A stretch of 5,365 nt of DNA from assembly GCA_905373195.1 (NCBI GenBank), contig CAJPSG010000102.1:1-5365 (forward strand), read 5' to 3'. The position numbers and the translations under genes were made by a program. The stretch comes from Kingella oralis (GTDB lineage Bacteria; Pseudomonadota; Gammaproteobacteria; Burkholderiales; Neisseriaceae). This document shows positions 1-4,919 of the stretch, one piece after another. The notes under the pieces were generated by a model. It was not told where the DNA came from and searched no databases. It saw nothing but the letters and a program-made list of their open reading frames with translations. Positions within the stretch are counted from its first letter, which is position 1. Each line of letters opens with the position of its first letter.

Positions 1-18
1 TAATCGGCGCAAATCTGT

Positions 19-59
19 TTTCAGGCTGCCTATGGATAGCGCAGAAAGGCAGCCTGAAA
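19..59. repeat. Inverted pair of DNA uptake sequences (Kingella dialect)
   Basis: TTCAGGCTGCCT at 20-31 and AGGCAGCCTGAA at 47-58 are two full 12-mer DUS copies in opposite orientation. With one flanking base each they form a perfect 13-bp stem (19-31 with 47-59) around a 15-nt loop. In Neisseriaceae such pairs commonly sit behind genes, where they give transformation specificity and may help termination, so a gene may end just left of the window. There is no T run after either arm, so efficient termination is uncertain. Confidence 0.85.
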
Positions 60-95
60 TCCCCTCCCTCAACTCAACTCAAAAAAGGAACTCTT

Positions 96-1055
96 ATGAT
101 GACAAGTCTCACGCTCCCTGTTGCTATTTTGATTGCTCTGATTATCATCGGCTTCAAAGCGTTTAAAGTTGTGCCGCAGCAAGAAGCGCAAATTGTTGAA
201 CGGCTGGGCAAATATCACGCCACGCTTGCCCCGGGGCTAAACATCCTCGTGCCCTTTCTTGACCGCGTTGCCTACCGCCATTCGCTCAAAGAAATCCCGC
301 TGGATGTACCCAGCCAAGTCTGCATCACGCGCGACAACACGCAGCTCACGGTGGACGGTATTTTGTATTTCCAAGTAACCGACCCCGAACGCGCATCATA
401 CGGTTCTAGCAACTATATCCTTGCCATCACCCAGCTTGCCCAAACCACGCTGCGCTCGGTGATTGGGCGCATGGAATTGGACAAAACCTTTGAAGAACGC
501 GATGACATCAACCGCACCGTGGTTGCCGCGCTGGATGAAGCCGCTGTGTCGTGGGGCGTGAAAGTATTGCGCTACGAAATCAAAGATTTAGTGCCGCCGC
601 AAGAAATCCTGCGCTCCATGCAAGCGCAAATCACCGCCGAGCGCGAAAAACGTGCCCGCATCGCCCAATCCGAAGGTTTGAAAATTGAGCAAATCAACTT
701 GGCAACGGGCGAGCGCGAAGCCGAAATCAAAAAATCCGAGGGCGAAGCGCAAGCCGCGATGAACGCTTCCGAGGGCGAAAAAGTGGCGCAGATTAACCGC
801 GCCGAGGGCGAAGCCCAAGCCCTGCGCCTTGTTGCCCAAGCCAGCGCCGATGCCATCCGCACCGTTGCCGCCGCCATCCAAGAACCGGGTGGTGATGATG
901 CCGTGAAGCTGAAAGTGGCGGAGCAATATGTGGAAGCGTTTGCCAAGCTCGCCAAAGAAAGCAACACCGTCATCATGCCCGCCAACGTGGCCGACTTGGG
1001 CGGCTTGATTTCCGCAGGGTTGAGCATTGTGAAAGGGCAGTCGCCAGCCAAATAG
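96..1055 (+). CDS. Stomatin/QmcA-type SPFH (band 7) membrane protein
   Basis: The 319-residue protein has one N-terminal membrane segment (about 5-24) followed directly by the SPFH/band 7 start, VVPQQEAQIVERLGKY (25-40). The domain continues with LAPGLNILVPFLDRV, PSQVCITRDN and YEIKDLVPPQEI (160-171). Residues 181-257 form a charged, Ala/Glu-rich coiled coil in 11-residue repeats (SEGE at 214, 225 and AEGE at 236). A small-residue C-terminal tail (about 290-313) follows. Order and length match E. coli QmcA and bacterial stomatins. These form large membrane-anchored rings linked to membrane microdomains and protease control; the exact role here is unknown. AGGA at 86-89 lies 6 nt before the ATG at 96. 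A second ATG at 99 is also possible, so the first Met is uncertain. Stomatin genes often follow an nfeD gene, which would lie left of the window; 95 bases are too few to tell. The TAG stop overlaps a DUS. Confidence 0.95.
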   Translation: MMTSLTLPVAILIALIIIGFKAFKVVPQQEAQIVERLGKYHATLAPGLNILVPFLDRVAYRHSLKEIPLDVPSQVCITRDNTQLTVDGILYFQVTDPERASYGSSNYILAITQLAQTTLRSVIGRMELDKTFEERDDINRTVVAALDEAAVSWGVKVLRYEIKDLVPPQEILRSMQAQITAEREKRARIAQSEGLKIEQINLATGEREAEIKKSEGEAQAAMNASEGEKVAQINRAEGEAQALRLVAQASADAIRTVAAAIQEPGGDDAVKLKVAEQYVEAFAKLAKESNTVIMPANVADLGGLISAGLSIVKGQSPAK

Positions 1056-1065
1056 GCAGCCTGAA
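1054..1065 (+). repeat. DNA uptake sequence overlapping the stomatin stop codon
   Basis: A full AGGCAGCCTGAA. Its first two bases are the AG of the TAG stop codon (1053-1055) of the SPFH gene, so the uptake signal starts inside the last codon. It lies just before the intrinsic terminator at 1071. Confidence 0.9.
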
Positions 1066-1070
1066 AACGC

Positions 1071-1098
1071 AAAAGGGTGGAATGTTCCGCCCTTTTTT
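1071..1098 (+). terminator. Intrinsic terminator of the SPFH gene
   Basis: AAAAGGGTGG (1071-1080) pairs with CCGCCCTTTT (1087-1096) through one T-G wobble. This leaves a 6-nt apical part (AATGTT) that can close further with A-T pairs. The 3' arm runs into TTTTTT (1093-1098). It starts 16 nt after the stop codon, the classic position and shape of a rho-independent terminator. Being A-rich on the left, it could also act on the opposite strand. Confidence 0.85.
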
Positions 1099-1288
1099 GT
1101 GGGTTTTTTTGCGGATAAAGCGCGGTGGTTTACACGTCTATATATAAGCTAACCACGTTTTACACCCAGCCTAACATTTCAGGCTGCCTTTTATTGATTG
1201 CATTTCAATGCGTTATCTTGTAAACAAACTGCCGCGCCCCGCCCATCTTTACAGTGATTAAATCCTGAAAAGAAACGTTTAATTTTTT
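1099..1288. other. Intergenic stretch with a single DUS
   Basis: No reading frame with a plausible start and ribosome binding site is seen here. The only clear element is a full DUS in reverse orientation, TTCAGGCTGCCT at 1178-1189, followed by TTTATT. A short inverted repeat GTGGTT/AACCAC (1125-1130, 1151-1156) has a 20-nt spacer and is probably chance. Confidence 0.6.
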
Positions 1289-1325
1289 AAAGTGGGCTGA
1301 CAGCGCCACTTTGTTTTGTTAGACT
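1289..1325 (+). promoter_or_regulatory. Candidate sigma-70 promoter with an overlapping dyad
   Basis: CTGACA (1297-1302, 5 of 6 to the -35 consensus), a 17-nt spacer and TAGACT (1320-1325, 4 of 6 to the -10 consensus) form a good promoter for the small secreted protein at 1403. Transcription would start near 1332. The -35 box sits in the loop of a dyad, AAAGTGG (1289-1295) and CCACTTT (1306-1312), so the dyad could be an operator. Because the right arm is followed by a T-rich stretch (1310-1320), the same dyad could instead be read as a weak terminator of a transcript from the left. I prefer promoter plus operator, because no gene ends just upstream. Confidence 0.55.
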
Positions 1326-1330
1326 GCCTG

Positions 1331-1377
1331 CACTTGGTCTTGATTGGGATTAATGCTTATCAAGGTCAAGTGTTTTT
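1331..1377 (+). promoter_or_regulatory. Leader hairpin with T tract upstream of the Asr-like gene
   Basis: CACTTGGTCTTGAT (1331-1344) pairs with ATCAAGGTCAAGTG (1359-1372) over 14 positions, 12 Watson-Crick and 2 G-U, with a 14-nt loop. TTTTT follows at 1373-1377. The hairpin starts at the transcription start predicted from the promoter at 1297-1325 and ends about 30 nt before the start codon. It has terminator shape but lies in front of the gene, so it may be an attenuator or a 5'-end stabilising hairpin. No ligand or leader peptide is apparent. Confidence 0.5.
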
Positions 1378-1402
1378 GAAAACTTATATTAAGGATGTAC
1401 TT

Positions 1403-1678
1403 ATGAAAAAAGTTCTTGCACTCTTAGCACTTGCCACTTCTTTTGCCGCCGTTGCCGCGCCTGTTGCTGGGCACGCAGGCAAAGCATCGCACAAAGGCGC
1501 GAACCACGCAGTTGCAAAAGCACACGGCAAAGCCCTGAAAGGCAAAGCCGCCAAAGGCAAATCCATTGCCCAAGACGCGCCACAAACCATGGAAACTGCG
1601 CCCGCCGCCGTCGCTCCCGCGCCACAACAAGCCGCGCCCGCAGCAAAAACTGCACCGCAAGCACCTGCGGCGCACTAA
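1403..1678 (+). CDS. Small secreted Ala/Lys/His-rich protein, Asr-like in composition
   Basis: The 91-residue product starts MKKVLALLALATSFAAVAAP, a clear Sec signal peptide. The likely cleavage is AVA|AP between residues 18 and 19. The mature part is low complexity. Residues 24-53 are basic, with His at 24, 30, 35 and 41 and repeated GKA/KGK units. Residues 56-91 are Ala/Pro/Gln-rich. Only Asp58 and Glu64 are acidic. No enzyme motif is visible. Signal, size and composition resemble E. coli acid shock protein Asr, a periplasmic basic protein, but low-complexity likeness does not prove homology. The frame is open from an ATG at 1316. I chose 1403 because AAGGA (1391-1395) lies 7 nt before it and it begins the signal peptide; 1316 would also lie upstream of the predicted transcription start. 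The gene has its own promoter and terminator, so it is monocistronic. It may buffer or bind in the periplasm; this is inference. Confidence 0.8.
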   Translation: MKKVLALLALATSFAAVAAPVAGHAGKASHKGANHAVAKAHGKALKGKAAKGKSIAQDAPQTMETAPAAVAPAPQQAAPAAKTAPQAPAAH

Positions 1679-1687
1679 TCTTTGTTA

Positions 1688-1722
1688 AAAAACAGCCAAG
1701 GCAATGCGCTTTGGCTGTTTTT
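1688..1722 (+). terminator. Strong intrinsic terminator of the Asr-like gene
   Basis: AAAAACAGCCAAGGC (1688-1702) pairs with GCTTTGGCTGTTTTT (1708-1722) over 15 positions with one G-U, around a 5-nt loop (AATGC). The 3' arm ends in TTTTT followed by GTTT. It begins 9 nt after the stop codon. The A-rich left arm means it could also work in reverse. Confidence 0.9.
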
Positions 1723-1753
1723 GTTTGAGGTTTGGGGTGGCAGGGCATAGGCG

Positions 1754-1830
1754 TTTTCAGGCTGCCTTTTATCATCTATTCAAACTGATTAAGGCAGCCT
1801 GAAAACACTAATCCCATTTTCAGGCTGCCT
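1754..1830. repeat. Three alternating DUS copies between convergent genes
   Basis: Full 12-mers lie at 1756-1767 (reverse), 1792-1803 (forward) and 1819-1830 (reverse). With flanking A/T bases, the middle copy can form a perfect 14-bp stem with the left one (1754-1767/1792-1805, 24-nt loop) or with the right one (1792-1805/1817-1830, 11-nt loop), but not both at once. The right-hand hairpin lies 16 nt beyond the dld stop on the minus strand and is the likely end of the dld transcript. Its T content after the stem is poor. Confidence 0.85.
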
Positions 1831-1846
1831 CACTCACATCGCAACA

Positions 1847-3538
1847 CTACTCCCCCCACCCCTTTTTCTTACTCGTTTGCCCAATGCCCACATTAAAGCT
1901 ATTGGTTGGGTCAAGCTGGCGATAAAACGATTTCAGCTCGGGTTTGGCGACATACAAATGCCCCACATTATGCTCGGCAGGGTATTGTGCGCCACGCTCG
2001 TCCAGCAAGCGCCACATTTCGTGTTCCAGCGCCATGCAGTCATTGCCTTTTTTCACGATGTAATCTTGGTGGAAAACGTGGCAGAAGAAATGCCCGTAAT
2101 ACAGCTTATGGCTGAGCTTGCTGTTGATGCTTTCAGGCAGCACTTCCAGCCAATCGCGGTCGTTGCGGCGCAGCGCGATGTCCAGCGCAACAATGTCTTC
2201 CACTTCATTGTGATGCACGGCGCGATAGCGCACGGCTGCGCTGGCTACGGCAAAACGGTGCAGCATGGCCGCCTGCGCTTGTGCGGCATCGCATTCAAAA
2301 TAGCCGCCTTTGCTCGGGTCGCTGAAAAATTGGCGCAAATAGTCGCGCGTTTCGGCTACGCCGTCGCCGCCTGCTTTTACGATTAAATGATGCTCGTAGC
2401 GGTCGCGGTAATCCAGCATGATTTGCGGCAGATGCTGCGGCAAGAGTTTGGACGCAAGTTGCAAAAAGCGGTCGGCAAAATGCTGCGGCAGAAAGGGGAT
2501 TTTTTTGGCGATGCGGTCGGCTTTCTCTTTGGCGGCAAAGAGTTTGGGCAGGTTGTGCGTGCCCGCGTGTTTAATCACGTAAAACATATCTTTGCCATAC
2601 ACTTCGGCGATGTTAAACGCTTCGCGGTGGATATATTCGCCTGACACGGGCAGCGTTTGGAAGCTACCGAGCATATCGCGGCGGATTTGCGTGAGCACGG
2701 CGGTGTCGTTGGTGCCGATGTAGAACACGGCGGTTTGCGTTTCGGCGGGGAAGGTGTCTAGGCGCACGGCGAACACGGCAAGTTTGCCTGCGCTGCCTGA
2801 TGCTTCGTAGTGCCGCGCGGGGTCGGCGTTGAAGCGAGCGGGGGTGTCGGCATCAATTTCGCGCACGTGGTTGCAATAGGCGTGGTCGTGTCCTTTGCCG
2901 CCTGCGCTGATGTCTTTGCGTTGGTAGTGATGCCCTTGCAGGTTGGTTAAAATTTCTTCGGGCGTGTCGCCCAAATCTATGCCTAAATGGTTCACCAATT
3001 CCAATTCGCCCGCTGCGTTGATTTGGGCGTACAACGCCATTTCGGTGTAGGCGGGGCCGCGTTGCACCAGCGCGCCGCCTGAGTTGTTGCACACACCGCC
3101 CACAATAGACGCGCCGATGCACGATGAACCAATCACGCTGTGCGGTTCGCGCCCAAGCGGTTTGAGCAGCAATTCCAGTTTGTTGAGCGTGGAACCGGGT
3201 AGGCAAACGGCTTGTTCGTTGTTGTTGATAAGCTGAATGGCATCGTTGCGCATGGTGTTGATGATAACGATGTCGCGGTCGTAATCGTTGCCGCTGGGGG
3301 TGGATCCGCCTGTTAGCCCTGTGTTGGCGGCTTGGCTGATAACGATGACCCCAGCGTCCACGCAGGCTTGCAACACGCGCCATTGTTCCAGCAGCGTGGC
3401 GGGGCGCACCACGGCTAGGGCGTTGCCTGAGCCGAAGCGGTAGCCTTCGCGGAAGGGCAGGGTTTGCGCGGGGTCGGTTAGCACATATTGGCTGCCAACG
3501 ATTTCTTGCAGTTTGGGGATAAGGGTAGATGAAGACAT
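1847..3538 (-). CDS. dld: Quinone-dependent D-lactate dehydrogenase, FAD-binding
   Basis: This 563-residue protein aligns along its whole length with E. coli Dld (about 571). That enzyme is a peripheral inner-membrane flavoprotein that oxidises D-lactate to pyruvate and passes electrons to quinone. The FAD-binding half shows SQAANTGLTGGSTPSGNDYD (68-87), PLGREPHSVIGSSCIGAS (127-144), NNSGG (151-155), QRGPAYTEM (159-167) and FNADP (236-240). The lactate dehydrogenase membrane-binding/cap region (about 270-520) includes RDRYEHHL, VHHNEVEDIVALDIALRRND and HKLYYGHFFCHVFHQDYIVKKG. The C-terminus returns to the FAD domain with AEHNVGHLY (521-529) and DPTNSFNVGIG (543-553). There is no signal peptide, as expected for a cytoplasm-facing peripheral enzyme. 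AAGGAG (complement of 3546-3551) lies 7 nt before the ATG. The gene appears intact and is probably transcribed alone. Its physiological role is respiration on D-lactate. Confidence 0.97.
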   Translation of the reverse strand: MSSSTLIPKLQEIVGSQYVLTDPAQTLPFREGYRFGSGNALAVVRPATLLEQWRVLQACVDAGVIVISQAANTGLTGGSTPSGNDYDRDIVIINTMRNDAIQLINNNEQAVCLPGSTLNKLELLLKPLGREPHSVIGSSCIGASIVGGVCNNSGGALVQRGPAYTEMALYAQINAAGELELVNHLGIDLGDTPEEILTNLQGHHYQRKDISAGGKGHDHAYCNHVREIDADTPARFNADPARHYEASGSAGKLAVFAVRLDTFPAETQTAVFYIGTNDTAVLTQIRRDMLGSFQTLPVSGEYIHREAFNIAEVYGKDMFYVIKHAGTHNLPKLFAAKEKADRIAKKIPFLPQHFADRFLQLASKLLPQHLPQIMLDYRDRYEHHLIVKAGGDGVAETRDYLRQFFSDPSKGGYFECDAAQAQAAMLHRFAVASAAVRYRAVHHNEVEDIVALDIALRRNDRDWLEVLPESINSKLSHKLYYGHFFCHVFHQDYIVKKGNDCMALEHEMWRLLDERGAQYPAEHNVGHLYVAKPELKSFYRQLDPTNSFNVGIGQTSKKKGWGE

Positions 3539-3562
3539 GAATGTGCTCCTTGCGTGTGATGA

Positions 3563-3586
3563 TTTTGCGGTTGTTGCATCGCAAAA
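3563..3586 (-). promoter_or_regulatory. Short hairpin in the dld leader
   Basis: TTTTGCG (3563-3569) and CGCAAAA (3580-3586) form a perfect 7-bp stem with a 10-nt loop, 11 nt upstream of the dld ribosome binding site on the minus strand. It would lie in the 5' untranslated region. A regulatory role is possible but unproven. Confidence 0.3.
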
Positions 3587-3591
3587 CTTTG

Positions 3592-3608
3592 TTTCAGGCT
3601 GCCTGAAA
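3592..3608. repeat. Palindromic DUS, readable on both strands
   Basis: TTTCAGGC-T-GCCTGAAA is a perfect 8-bp palindrome around a single central base. The minus strand reads AGGCAGCCTGAA (3593-3604), the Kingella-type DUS. The plus strand reads AGGCTGCCTGAA (3596-3607), the form described for Simonsiella. It lies in the dld leader, between the promoter and the start codon. Confidence 0.85.
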
Positions 3609-3629
3609 TGTAGTGCGATGTAGTGGGCG

Positions 3630-3658
3630 ATATTAACAACAAATCTGGCGGCTGAAAA
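3630..3658 (-). promoter_or_regulatory. Candidate dld promoter
   Basis: On the minus strand TTTTCA (3653-3658) and TAATAT (3630-3635) are separated by 17 nt. Each box matches 4 of 6 bases of the sigma-70 consensus. Transcription would start near 3623, giving a leader of about 85 nt that contains the palindromic DUS and the small hairpin at 3563. Spacing and position are good; the boxes are moderate. Confidence 0.4.
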
Positions 3659-3684
3659 CCGTTAAACCGCTATTTAAGCGGGCA

Positions 3685-3763
3685 AATTGCCAAATGCTTA
3701 ATGCTCTAAAAACATGGCATTCTGCTGCCGCCATGTGTTTAGAGCATTAAACGTTTGGAGATT
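3685..3763. repeat. Long imperfect inverted repeat (79 nt) between yhbP-like gene and dld
   Basis: Arms 3685-3718 and 3730-3763 pair over 34 positions on the plus strand, with 29 Watson-Crick pairs, 2 wobbles and 3 mismatches around an 11-nt loop. The core arms TTAATGCTCTAAA (3698-3710) and TTTAGAGCATTAA (3738-3750) match perfectly, followed by ACATGGC/GCCATGT. On the minus strand it begins 12 nt after the stop of the yhbP-like gene and lies upstream of the dld promoter. It is unrelated to the DUS. There is no T tract on either side, so it is not a typical terminator. It could be a miniature inverted-repeat element or a relic of a mobile element. I do not recognise the family. Confidence 0.7.
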
Positions 3764-3774
3764 GTAAACCCGTT

Positions 3775-3786
3775 TTCAGGCTGCCT
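3775..3786 (-). repeat. DUS encoding the C-terminus and stop of the yhbP-like gene
   Basis: On the minus strand AGGCAGCCTGAA supplies the last codons GAG-GCA-GCC-TGA (Glu-Ala-Ala-stop) of the upstream gene, the first G of GAG lying just outside the 12-mer. The uptake signal is therefore mostly coding here. Confidence 0.9.
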
Positions 3787-4216
3787 CATCGCGCTGCCAC
3801 AGCGTTTTTTTGGCGAAAACCAGCTTGTTATCGGTAAATTTAACCGTTGCCAAGCGCAACGCCCACACATCGCTGTTCATCGCGCGGGCGGCGGGATGCG
3901 CTTTGTAAAACAAGGCTTTGGCGCGGTTTGCTGCGGCATCATCGTTCAGCAACACCGCCTGCGCGGTAAACTGGATGCCACTGATTTTGGCGATGCTGTG
4001 CGGCTGCCCTGCAATTGTGCCCGCCACATTGGGCTGCGCTGCCATGTTTGCGCCGTGTTGCGTGGTGCGCGCGGTAAACACAATCAACTGCGCGTTTTCC
4101 GCGTCAAACACATAAAAACAACACGCGCTCCACAGCCCTTGTGGCGAGGATGTGGCGATGCTGACCACATGGTTTTCGCTGAAAAATTGCGCCATATTTT
4201 GTGGGACTGGCTGCAT
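3776..4216 (-). CDS. yhbP: YhbP/UPF0306 family protein, pyridoxamine-phosphate-oxidase-like split barrel
   Basis: The 146-residue protein matches the uncharacterised E. coli YhbP (147 residues) in length and in spaced motifs: LWSACCFYVFDAE (28-40), TQHG (52-55), VAGTIAGQP (64-72), ISGIQFTA (78-85), and the C-terminal KFTDNKLVFAKKTLWQRD (about 125-142). The family is assigned to the FMN-binding split-barrel fold of pyridoxamine 5'-phosphate oxidase-like proteins. Substrate and cofactor are not established, so a flavin-linked redox role is inference. No signal peptide or membrane segment is seen. AAAGGA (complement of 4224-4229) is 7 nt before the ATG. The gene is divergent from the rhodanese gene. 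It precedes dld on the same strand, but 237 nt and a long hairpin separate them, so co-transcription is doubtful. The last residues Glu-Ala-Ala come from an embedded DUS. Confidence 0.85.
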   Translation of the reverse strand: MQPVPQNMAQFFSENHVVSIATSSPQGLWSACCFYVFDAENAQLIVFTARTTQHGANMAAQPNVAGTIAGQPHSIAKISGIQFTAQAVLLNDDAAANRAKALFYKAHPAARAMNSDVWALRLATVKFTDNKLVFAKKTLWQRDEAA

Positions 4217-4242
4217 TGTTTTGTCCTTTCTGTTGGTTGATG

Positions 4243-4286
4243 TTTTCAGGCTGCCTCAAATCGTGCCATTAGAGGCAGCCTGAAAA
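4243..4286. repeat. Inverted DUS pair in the divergent intergenic region
   Basis: TTCAGGCTGCCT at 4245-4256 and AGGCAGCCTGAA at 4273-4284 extend to a perfect 15-bp stem (4243-4257 with 4272-4286) and a 14-nt loop. The pair lies 27 nt upstream of the yhbP-like start codon and about 145 nt upstream of the rhodanese start. It is thus at the 5' ends of both genes, not behind either of them. Confidence 0.85.
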
Positions 4287-4417
4287 AGGATTTACGGCAC
4301 ACGATTGCTCGCCCCAAAACACATGGCGGCATCCGCCCGCCAACCCTTGCTGCCGTTGCCTTGCAAAAGATGCAGATTTTACGCCCCTTTTGCGCTACAC
4401 TCGCCCCCTTTTACATT

Positions 4418-4429
4418 TTCAGGCTGCCC
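4418..4429 (-). repeat. Degenerate DUS at the rhodanese ribosome binding site
   Basis: TTCAGGCTGCCC matches the reverse DUS at 11 of 12 bases; the last base is C instead of T. It ends 1 nt before the ATG at 4431. Its AGG (4421-4423) is the only Shine-Dalgarno-like sequence at a proper distance (7 nt), so this former uptake signal may act as the ribosome binding site. Confidence 0.6.
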
Positions 4430-4430
4430 G

Positions 4431-4751
4431 ATGATTACCCAACTCACCCCACACCAAGCCCAAACCCTGTTGCAACAACGCCCTGACACGCTTTTGCTGG
4501 ACGTGCGCGAAGAAAACGAAACGCAAATTTGCCAAATCGCCCGTAGCACGCATATCCCGATGAACCTGATCCCTTTGCGGCAAAACGAATTGCCCGATGG
4601 CGTGGCGATGATTGTTTATTGCCACCATGGCTTGCGCAGCCTTAACGTTGCTCGCTTCTTGGAGCACGCGGGCTTTGGGGAGCTGTATAACTTGGTGGGC
4701 GGCATAGAGGCGTGGGCGCGGGAAATTGAACCCGCTATGGCAAGGTATTGA
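4431..4751 (+). CDS. Single-domain rhodanese (thiosulfate sulfurtransferase-like)
   Basis: The 106-residue protein is one rhodanese domain, close in size to E. coli GlpE (108). LLLDVREENE (21-30) is the typical N-terminal strand motif. Cys64 in YCHHGLRS (63-70) fits the C-x-x-G-x-R-S active-site loop that carries the persulfide. LVGGIEAWA (88-96) is the C-terminal signature. It should move sulfane sulfur from a donor such as thiosulfate or a protein persulfide to an acceptor; the true partners cannot be read from the sequence. There is no signal peptide, so it is cytoplasmic. The frame is open from an ATG at 4305, but the domain begins at MITQLTPHQA, so I place the start at 4431. The Shine-Dalgarno is weak (AGG in a degenerate DUS). 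No strong promoter is evident upstream. It ends in TGA, and an inverted DUS pair follows 38 nt later. Confidence 0.92.
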   Translation: MITQLTPHQAQTLLQQRPDTLLLDVREENETQICQIARSTHIPMNLIPLRQNELPDGVAMIVYCHHGLRSLNVARFLEHAGFGELYNLVGGIEAWAREIEPAMARY

Positions 4752-4789
4752 ACAGAGCAGGGCGGGCAGTGGCTTGTGCAGGAAAGTCA

Positions 4790-4850
4790 AAGGCAGCCTG
4801 AAAACGGTTTGGCGTTGCATAAGCGCGTGAACTCGTTTTCAGGCTGCCTT
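4790..4850. repeat. Inverted DUS pair behind the rhodanese gene
   Basis: AGGCAGCCTGAA at 4791-4802 and TTCAGGCTGCCT at 4838-4849 extend to a perfect 17-bp stem (4790-4806 with 4834-4850), the longest DUS stem in the window. The loop is 27 nt. It probably marks the end of the rhodanese transcript, but no T run follows on the plus strand. Confidence 0.85.
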
Positions 4851-4891
4851 GGTGAGGTGGGTTGGCAATGGGTGGATGGCGCATCGGCGGC

Positions 4892-4919
4892 TTGTCGACA
4901 TTGTTCAAACCCATAAAAT
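4892..4919 (+). promoter_or_regulatory. Possible promoter into the AT-rich region
   Basis: TTGTCG (4892-4897, 4 of 6) and TAAAAT (4914-4919, 5 of 6) are separated by 16 nt. Transcription would start near 4926 and run into the structured AT-rich stretch. AT-rich DNA gives such matches by chance, so this is a weak call. Confidence 0.3.

Noticed and set aside
1125..1156. Inverted repeat GTGGTT/AACCAC
   Set aside because: Six base pairs over a 20-nt spacer are expected by chance, and nothing else supports a role.
1340..1363. FNR box from TTGAT and ATCAA half-sites
   Set aside because: The half-sites are 14 nt apart, while FNR needs 4. They belong to the leader hairpin.
1385..1390. TATATT as a -10 box close to the Asr-like start
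   Set aside because: No -35 box lies at the right distance, and the start would leave almost no leader for the ribosome binding site.
1316..1402. N-terminal extension of the Asr-like gene starting at 1316
   Set aside because: It would put a signal peptide at residue 30, lies partly upstream of the predicted transcript start, and covers the leader hairpin. The ATG at 1403 has a proper ribosome binding site.
1384..1775. Minus-strand frames opposite the Asr-like gene
   Set aside because: They are mirror frames of a low-complexity GC-rich gene, with no ribosome binding site and no recognisable protein.
1754..1830. Repeats as a CRISPR array
   Set aside because: The 12-mers alternate in orientation, are irregularly spaced, and are scattered over the whole window. 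They are uptake sequences.
2853..3584. 243-residue minus-strand frame overlapping the dld 5' end
   Set aside because: It is an Arg/Gln-rich out-of-frame shadow of the clearly homologous dld frame.
4305..4430. Rhodanese start at 4305
   Set aside because: The extra 42 residues are Pro/Cys-rich without family likeness, have no visible ribosome binding site, and precede the normal start of the rhodanese domain.
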